Part shown: positions 6,801 through 10,040 of the stretch, one piece after another
How the letters are laid out: each line of letters starts with the position of its first letter
Numbering within the stretch: the stretch's first letter is position 1
Source: Dehalococcoidia bacterium
GTDB taxonomy: Bacteria; Chloroflexota; Dehalococcoidia; SM23-28-2; RBG-16-64-32
Assembly (NCBI GenBank): GCA_030690405.1
Contig: JAUYGU010000024.1
Span: 1-10,040, forward strand
Direction of reading: 5' to 3'
DNA: 10,040 nt
Notes under the pieces: model-generated
The model's database searches: none
What the model was told of the DNA's origin: nothing
What the model saw: only the letters and a program-made list of their open reading frames with translations
Translations under genes and position numbers: made by a program

Positions 6801-9547
6801 GTGATGATGCCGTCCGTCCCCACCCGGCGGATCCGGGAGTTGCCGTTGTCCGCGATATAGAGGCTTCCGTCTGCCCCCACGGCGACATCGTGGGGGAACC
6901 AGAGTGCCGCCTGGGTGGCGGGGCCGCCGTCGCCACTGAAGCCGTTAGTGCCGTTACCGGCCACGGTCGAGATGATGCCGTCCGTCCCCACCCGGCGGAT
7001 CCGGTGGTTGAAGGAGTCCGCGATATACAGGCTTCCGTCCGCCCCCACGGCGACACCGTTGGGCAACCAGAGTGCCGCCTGGGTGGCGGGGCCGCCGTCG
7101 CCGCTGAAGCCGTTACTGCCGTTACCGGCCACGGTGGTGATGATGCCGTCCGTCCCCACCCGGCGGATCCGGAGGTTGTCGTAGTCCGCGATATAGAGGC
7201 TTCCGTCTGCGCCCACGGCGACGTCGGAGGGGTGGTTAAGTGCCGCCTGGGTGGCGGGGCCGCCGTCGCCACCGAAGCCGTCACTGCCGTTACCGGCCAC
7301 GGTGGTGATGATGCCGGCCGTCCCCACCCGGCGGATCCGAGAGTTGTAGGAGTCCGCGATATACAGGCTTCCGTCTGCCCCCACGGCCATGCCGTGGGGG
7401 ACACTGAGTGCCGCCTGGGTGGCGGGGCCGCCGTCGCCACCGAAGCCGTTACTGCCGTTACCGGCCACGGTGGTGATGTCACCGGTCAGCGTGCTGACGC
7501 GCTCGCCGTTACCCAGGTACAGCGTGCGACCCGCGAGATCGTACGTGTGGTGGGCGTCCAGCGTCCAGCCGCCCAGACCCTGACCGCGGGCGTCCCATCT
7601 GCCGAGCGATCGGTTGAACTGATTCCAGAAAAGGACCTTTCCCGCTGCCCGGTCGCCCACAATATCAGTTCCACTGCCAGACATAAGCGCGAAGGCCTGC
7701 TGGAACGGCTCCGGCTCAAGATAGACGGCCGGATAGACATAGGTTGTCGAGACGGCAACTGGTTGGCCACCCTGCACGGTCCGGCCGTAGGCGTCCTTCC
7801 CGTCCCACGTGAAGGTATACGTCTGGTTCGGCTGAGGCGGGAAGCTTTGCCGCAAGACCTGACCCGCGATCGAGAGCTCGAGATCGATCCTCTCAAGGCT
7901 CGCCGGAACACTGGCTTCGCTGAGCTTGACCTCGAGGGAGTTGCTGTCTCGCCCCGGCGTGCGGTCGCTGCGATAATTCAGGCTAAATGGGGTACCGGTA
8001 ACAGCGATCCTTTCGCCCAAAGTCTGATTCTGGCACTCAATTGTGGAGCCTGCGCTCTCACAATCTTTGTCGGGACCTGGGGGGGCGCCCCCCTGGCCTG
8101 GAGGCCCTTCTGCGTCGCCCGGCGGGCCGTAGGGCCAGTTGTAATCCCAGGGAGTAAAGTGCGTGATTGGCACCCTCCACAGGCTCTGACCAACGGTATA
8201 GAGATTTGCCAGGCGCTCGCGTTCGGCGTCTGTCACGCCCAGCGCCGGGTCGTTGTCCGCAGCGCCATCGCCGTCCGTATCGAGATCCGCCAAGCCGCTG
8301 GTTATCGTAACGATCTTCACGACGCGCCCGTTGTCGGAAGGCACCCAGACACCCCGGTCGCGGTCGTAGTACCCCGCTGGCACGATCCCACCGACCGGGA
8401 AACCAATGAAGTTCTCCACGTAGTTATATAGAGGCTGGCTGAAGCGTACATCCGTCGCGCCGGCGGCCACAGCCTGGTCCACGCTGAGCTCCACGGCGTA
8501 CGTGTAGCCCGATGTAGGCGGGAGGGCCGCGGGCATCCTCTCCGGCCCGTCTTCACCGACTGTGTACTCAGTGGCGCGAACGCTCAGATCCGAAAGCGGC
8601 TGGGTGCTACCGTCAGCCAGCACCATTTCGGCAGTGGTACCCGCGGGGAACAGCAACGTTGACTGCCGCGTCCCATCGGCGTCGGATACTGCACTGCCCT
8701 GCGCCACCTGGAATGCGGTTGGAGACGTTAGGTCGACACTGGTCACCTGAAGGTCGTAGGGAATCATTACGACGTCGTCTAGGGTCACGTAGTCACGCCA
8801 GGGGATGTTCTCCTGACGCTGGAGCGGCATGAAGCCGTCCTTTTGGTACGAGATGGTGAGCGGGCCGCCACCGTTGAGGGCCATATCGAACATGCCATCT
8901 CGGCGCGTCTGTGTTTCGCCGAATTCGGGGTGATCGAGCACCGTGATGAGAACGTCGGGAAGGGCCTGGCCATTGTCCCTTTGGACGCGGCCCCGTAACA
9001 CGGCTACCCGCCTGTCCTCAATGGTTCCGGGCGCCACGCCCGGCTGGATCGGGTCGACTCCGGTGTACAGAAATTGGGTTCCGGACGCGATATCCGTCGC
9101 CGTGGTCGTTGGGAGATCGACGGCCAATTGCGCCGGATCGGCGCAAGATTCATTGAATACCTGGAGAAACAGGAACACGTCAGCAAGACTGATGCGAGAG
9201 TCAGTGTTCAGATCGAACCGAACGTCATACGGGTCTTCGCCAGCTTGCGAATTGAATGGCGGGATGAAGCGGAGGACGTCAGATAGCGATGCAAGCTGAT
9301 CATCGTTGAAATCAAAAGGCCATGCATCCAGGCCGGGCTCGTCGTTCGCGGTTGCGGTCTCGGCACACCGGTGCGACGAGTCCGTGACCATGAACGCTTC
9401 CCGGTCATCGTCGAATAACGGCTGTCCTGCGCGCAGTGCGCCAAAGGAGTCCAGATCGGAGTCCGCTGCCGCGGCAGCTTCCTGCGGGTGGGGGACGAGG
9501 ATCAAGACGGAGACAACAATCGTAAGCAGCAGCAGACGGCGTAGCAT
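3458..9547 (-). CDS. Secreted teneurin-like NHL/YD-RHS repeat protein with dockerin-like module
   Basis: This 2029-residue protein is probably exported by Sec and displayed or released outside the cell. In order: signal peptide 1-28 (RR, hydrophobic core, AAAAA); dockerin-like pair of calcium-binding loop-helix units at 79-94 (DFNDDQLASLSDVLRF) and 112-127 (DLNTDSRISLADVFLF); carboxypeptidase-regulatory-like beta domain, about 180-262; a beta-rich region with a DLDTDGDGAADND loop; six NHL units of about 56 residues at 690-1019; YD/RHS repeats from about 1040 to 1790; the RHS core from DHLGTPRVVTD (1803) to the PxxxxDPxGL motif (PVNLRDPSGL), ending at 1902; and a 127-residue variable tip rich in Gly, Val and Cys. 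RHS shells encapsulate their C-terminal tip and DPxGL is the usual self-cleavage boundary. The tip shows no nuclease or deaminase motif I know. The ATG at 9547 has GAAGGGA about 8 bases upstream. No PAAR, VgrG or immunity gene is visible nearby. Confidence 0.95.
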   Translation of the reverse strand: MLRRLLLLTIVVSVLILVPHPQEAAAAADSDLDSFGALRAGQPLFDDDREAFMVTDSSHRCAETATANDEPGLDAWPFDFNDDQLASLSDVLRFIPPFNSQAGEDPYDVRFDLNTDSRISLADVFLFLQVFNESCADPAQLAVDLPTTTATDIASGTQFLYTGVDPIQPGVAPGTIEDRRVAVLRGRVQRDNGQALPDVLITVLDHPEFGETQTRRDGMFDMALNGGGPLTISYQKDGFMPLQRQENIPWRDYVTLDDVVMIPYDLQVTSVDLTSPTAFQVAQGSAVSDADGTRQSTLLFPAGTTAEMVLADGSTQPLSDLSVRATEYTVGEDGPERMPAALPPTSGYTYAVELSVDQAVAAGATDVRFSQPLYNYVENFIGFPVGGIVPAGYYDRDRGVWVPSDNGRVVKIVTITSGLADLDTDGDGAADNDPALGVTDAERERLANLYTVGQSLWRVPITHFTPWDYNWPYGPPGDAEGPPGQGGAPPGPDKDCESAGSTIECQNQTLGERIAVTGTPFSLNYRSDRTPGRDSNSLEVKLSEASVPASLERIDLELSIAGQVLRQSFPPQPNQTYTFTWDGKDAYGRTVQGGQPVAVSTTYVYPAVYLEPEPFQQAFALMSGSGTDIVGDRAAGKVLFWNQFNRSLGRWDARGQGLGGWTLDAHHTYDLAGRTLYLGNGERVSTLTGDITTVAGNGSNGFGGDGGPATQAALSVPHGMAVGADGSLYIADSYNSRIRRVGTAGIITTVAGNGSDGFGGDGGPATQAALNHPSDVAVGADGSLYIADYDNLRIRRVGTDGIITTVAGNGSNGFSGDGGPATQAALWLPNGVAVGADGSLYIADSFNHRIRRVGTDGIISTVAGNGTNGFSGDGGPATQAALWFPHDVAVGADGSLYIADNGNSRIRRVGTDGIITTVAGNGTFGFGGDGGPATQAAFNSPVGVAVGADGSLYIPDFNSYRIRVVTDGIISTVAGGTQGFGGDGGPATQAALRSPYGVAVGADGSLYIADAENYRIRKVLSPLPAFAPAAFTIPSLDGREVYQFNVSGRHLRTLHGLTSAVLYEFGYDGTGRLTAVTDGDGNVTTIERDTSGKPTAIVGPFGQRTDLTLDPDGYLASVTNPAGEAIQLGYGSGGLLTSLTDPGGNPYTFVYDANGRLTLDQDPAGGSKALSRTDTANGYSATLTTALGRTTNYELERLASGGQTFTTTQPAGASTTVVSGANGSATGTFADGTAMSQVQGPDPRWGMLAPLSTSLTETTPGGLTKTFTSQQTATLADPNNPLSLQSLTSTSSINGRTSTTVYDNSLRRLSTTSPAGRQTHSDLDPLGRVIEQQPGAGVDPLSFTYDAQGRMTQTQQGNVSWTFAFDSLNRLSTRTDAAGNQTSYSYDGADRLTQLVLPSGRTYGFAYDANGNRTSVTMATGAVHQIGYTTVNLDAGYTPPGNPGQTKSYDIDRSVTRTTLPGGRMIDNSYDSGGRLSETSYAEATNTFTYAGGTERPANLTRTPAGGGAAQGIAFTYDGQLVTGATWTGPAQGQFQYSYDNNFFLTGMTLNSGTDTLQHLLTRDTDGLVTDIGPFTITRSGPGGAPAAISDGTSTLTLGYDSLARTASRDHVANGQQAYNIQLTYDNVGRVLQKVETVGGTPHTYAYTYDADDRVVQVQRDATTVESYGYDLNGNRTSTLSSSATYDTQDRLMQQGGVAYQFNADGFLSQRGSDTFSYSATGELLSATVGGQTVTYAYDALGRRVARTDAAGSYQYLYGDPGDSFQITAARDPGGILTDYYYDDSGLLFALQRGGAWYYVSTDHLGTPRVVTDAAGTAVKVIEYDSFGVKLSDSNAAFDLPIGFAGGLDDTATGLVRFGFRDYDAASGRWTARDPALFGGGQANLYAYVNSNPVNLRDPSGLWCIGGSFYAGLGLGGQICHTSEGTSVCVEMGVGVGGGVSAGGGGLAPSGPGVVAEASASCAGVGVGVGVTINECGVAPALSVGAGPVSFTASSDGAGVSYGVPEAPYVEAGKCQVAAKVAYTACERF
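6491..7480 (-). repeat. Six tandem 168-bp repeats encoding an NHL propeller
   Basis: A block beginning gccgcctgggtggcgggg recurs at 6576, 6738, 6906, 7074, 7242 and 7410. The spacing is 168 bases four times and 162 once. The shorter unit has lost two codons: IRRVGTDG becomes IRVVTDG and AGNG becomes AGG. Each unit encodes the pattern ITTVAGNG..GFGGDGGPATQAAL..P..VAVGADGSLYIAD..N.RIRRVG. Six units would close a six-bladed beta-propeller. The copies are nearly identical at DNA level, which suggests recent expansion or gene conversion and makes copy number prone to change. Confidence 0.93.
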
Positions 9548-9604
9548 GAGTCAGATCCCTTCGCCGCAGGCGGACAGGTCGGGTAGGATGTTTGGCAAAT
9601 GCAT

Positions 9605-9698
9605 GAGGCGCTCCCCTTGTAGCTACGGGGTATTGGATGGAGCTCGCCTCAAAATGAGAGACGAGCCGACGCTACCACAAAGTCAGCGTCTGCTCGTC
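9605..9698 (-). promoter_or_regulatory. Three mutually exclusive hairpins in the RHS leader (attenuator-like)
   Basis: On the minus strand four segments pair in chain. Segment 1 (9698-9685, GACGAGCAGACGCT) pairs with segment 2 (9673-9660, AGCGTCGGCTCGTC) over 13 bp with one mismatch. Segment 2 extended to 9658 (GCTCGTCTC) also pairs with segment 3 (9650-9642, GAGGCGAGC) over 9 bp including one G-U. Segment 3 extended to 9639 (GAGGCGAGCTCC) pairs with segment 4 (9614-9605, GGAGCGCCTC) over 10 bp with a 2-nt bulge. So 1:2 and 3:4 can coexist, while 2:3 excludes both. No U-tract follows segment 4, so any control would act on translation or RNA stability rather than by an intrinsic terminator. 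Confidence 0.4.
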
Positions 9699-9736
9699 AG
9701 TTCGGGGCTTGGGACGCCACTGACAGTGAGGGCATG

Positions 9737-9766
9737 ATAACGCAATCATAGTAGCATGCCTGTCAA
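9737..9766 (-). promoter_or_regulatory. Candidate promoter for the RHS gene
   Basis: On the minus strand a perfect TTGACA (9766-9761) is followed after 18 bases by CGTTAT (9742-9737), which keeps the A and T at the last two positions of the -10 but matches only three of six. A better hexamer, TATGAT, lies only 10 bases downstream of the -35 and is too close. Transcription from here would start near 9730 and include the hairpin cascade in a leader of about 180 nt. Confidence 0.3.
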
Positions 9767-9857
9767 GGCGGCTAGCCGTGGAGCAGTGCCAACCGCCTCT
9801 TCGCCCAAGCCGTTGTCAACGGGCGGACACTAAGACTTCGTATTGTCGGGTAGCCCC

Positions 9858-9886
9858 CTCTCAAGCGGCGTGCAGTGGCGTAGAAT
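9858..9886 (+). promoter_or_regulatory. Candidate promoter for the GNAT acetyltransferase gene
   Basis: TAGAAT at 9881-9886 matches five of six -10 positions. The hexamer 17 bases upstream, CTCTCA (9858-9863), matches the -35 at only three of six. Transcription would start near 9893, about 40 bases ahead of the GTG start. It is weak and called only from hexamer resemblance and position. Confidence 0.25.
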
Positions 9887-9935
9887 CTCCGCGAAGAACC
9901 GAAGTCCCTATCCTTGGCAGCGAAGGAAATGTGAC

Positions 9936-10040
9936 GTGATCCGCCGATGCGATGACGACGACCTAGAAGTCATATACGAGATCATCAACGACGCCGCTCG
10001 GGCGTATGCGGGCGTAATTCCTGCTGACCTCTGGAGAGAG
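9936..10040 (+). CDS. GNAT-family N-acetyltransferase, N-terminal 35 residues (continues past window)
   Basis: The frame is open from GTG at 9936 to the last base and reads (M)IRRCDDDDLEVIYEIIND followed by AARAYAGVIPADLWRE. The beta-strand opening 'IRRC', an acidic turn, then a helix with INDAA.AY.GVIP.D.W matches the start of the GNAT fold as seen in a common group of bacterial GNATs. These enzymes move an acetyl group from acetyl-CoA to an amine. The substrate cannot be told here because the acetyl-CoA-binding motif lies outside the window. AAGGA at 9923-9927, 8 bases before the GTG, supports this start; the nearby GTG at 9931 and ATG at 9929 both hit a stop within one or two codons. It is transcribed divergently from the RHS gene. 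Confidence 0.8.
   Translation, partial: MIRRCDDDDLEVIYEIINDAARAYAGVIPADLWRE

Larger units (their letters stand above)
9548..9935. other. Divergent intergenic region between the RHS gene and the acetyltransferase gene
   Basis: These 388 bases separate two divergently transcribed genes. They hold the paired hairpins at 9605-9698, a TTGACA-containing candidate promoter on the minus strand, a TAGAAT-containing candidate on the plus strand, and the Shine-Dalgarno sequences of both genes (GAAGGGA for RHS on the minus strand; AAGGA at 9923-9927 on the plus strand). Two very short minus-strand open frames (ATG at 9749, 25 codons; ATG at 9735, 12 codons) end within or at the edge of the first hairpin. 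Neither has a clear Shine-Dalgarno. Confidence 0.5.

Noticed and set aside
6652..7482. 276-codon minus-strand frame with repeated TASVATAAPPPRRH units
   Set aside because: It lies in another frame of the NHL repeats on the same strand. The product is low-complexity and the real frame (ITTVAGNG...LYIAD) matches a known family.
6614..8431. 605-codon open frame on the plus strand opposite the NHL-encoding repeats
   Set aside because: It is antisense to a certain coding region. Its own repetitive product simply mirrors the 168-bp repeats, and the lack of stops is explained by repetition of a GC-rich stop-free unit.
9674..9749. 25-codon minus-strand open frame with a CPHC motif, as a leader peptide or zinc-ribbon start
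   Set aside because: It has no Shine-Dalgarno and its ATG falls inside the spacer of the candidate promoter, so it would not be transcribed from that promoter. Kept only as a remark.

Overview
The window is GC-rich bacterial DNA. I read it as probably Chloroflexota, Dehalococcoidia-like. This is inferred from recall, mainly from the dockerin-like repeat pair in the secreted giant and from the CDC48 and Hsp20 company; I could not confirm it by a search. Four protein-coding genes are well supported. Two of them run off the window edges.

Layout. (1) 1-1497, plus strand: a CDC48/p97-type tandem AAA ATPase, cut at its 5' end inside the first Walker A motif. (2) 1519-2034, minus strand: an alpha-crystallin/Hsp20 small heat-shock protein that converges on the ATPase with 21 bases between the stop codons. 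The two form a plausible protein-quality-control pair. (3) 2035-3457: about 1.4 kb with no convincing gene but several strong inverted repeats, including a 76-nt stem-loop with an 18-bp perfect outer stem. (4) 3458-9547, minus strand: one 2029-residue secreted protein with signal peptide, dockerin-like calcium-binding pair, carboxypeptidase-regulatory-like domain, six-unit NHL propeller, long YD/RHS shell, RHS core ending in DPSGL, and a 127-residue Gly/Val/Cys-rich tip. The order resembles the extracellular part of animal teneurins. (5) 9548-9935: a divergent intergenic region whose minus strand can fold into three chained, mutually exclusive hairpins. (6) 9936 to the right edge, plus strand: the N-terminus of a GNAT-type acetyltransferase.

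How the genes relate. The ATPase and the small heat-shock protein plausibly act on misfolded cytoplasmic proteins. The RHS giant is an independent export product, apparently Sec-secreted, with no PAAR, VgrG or T6SS partner in view. I recognise no immunity gene downstream of it. The acetyltransferase appears unrelated.

Most worth a second look: the teneurin-like architecture with an unrecognised tip, the hairpin cascade upstream of it, the 76-nt stem-loop in the gene-poor stretch, and the open reading that continues in frame past the RHS stop codon.
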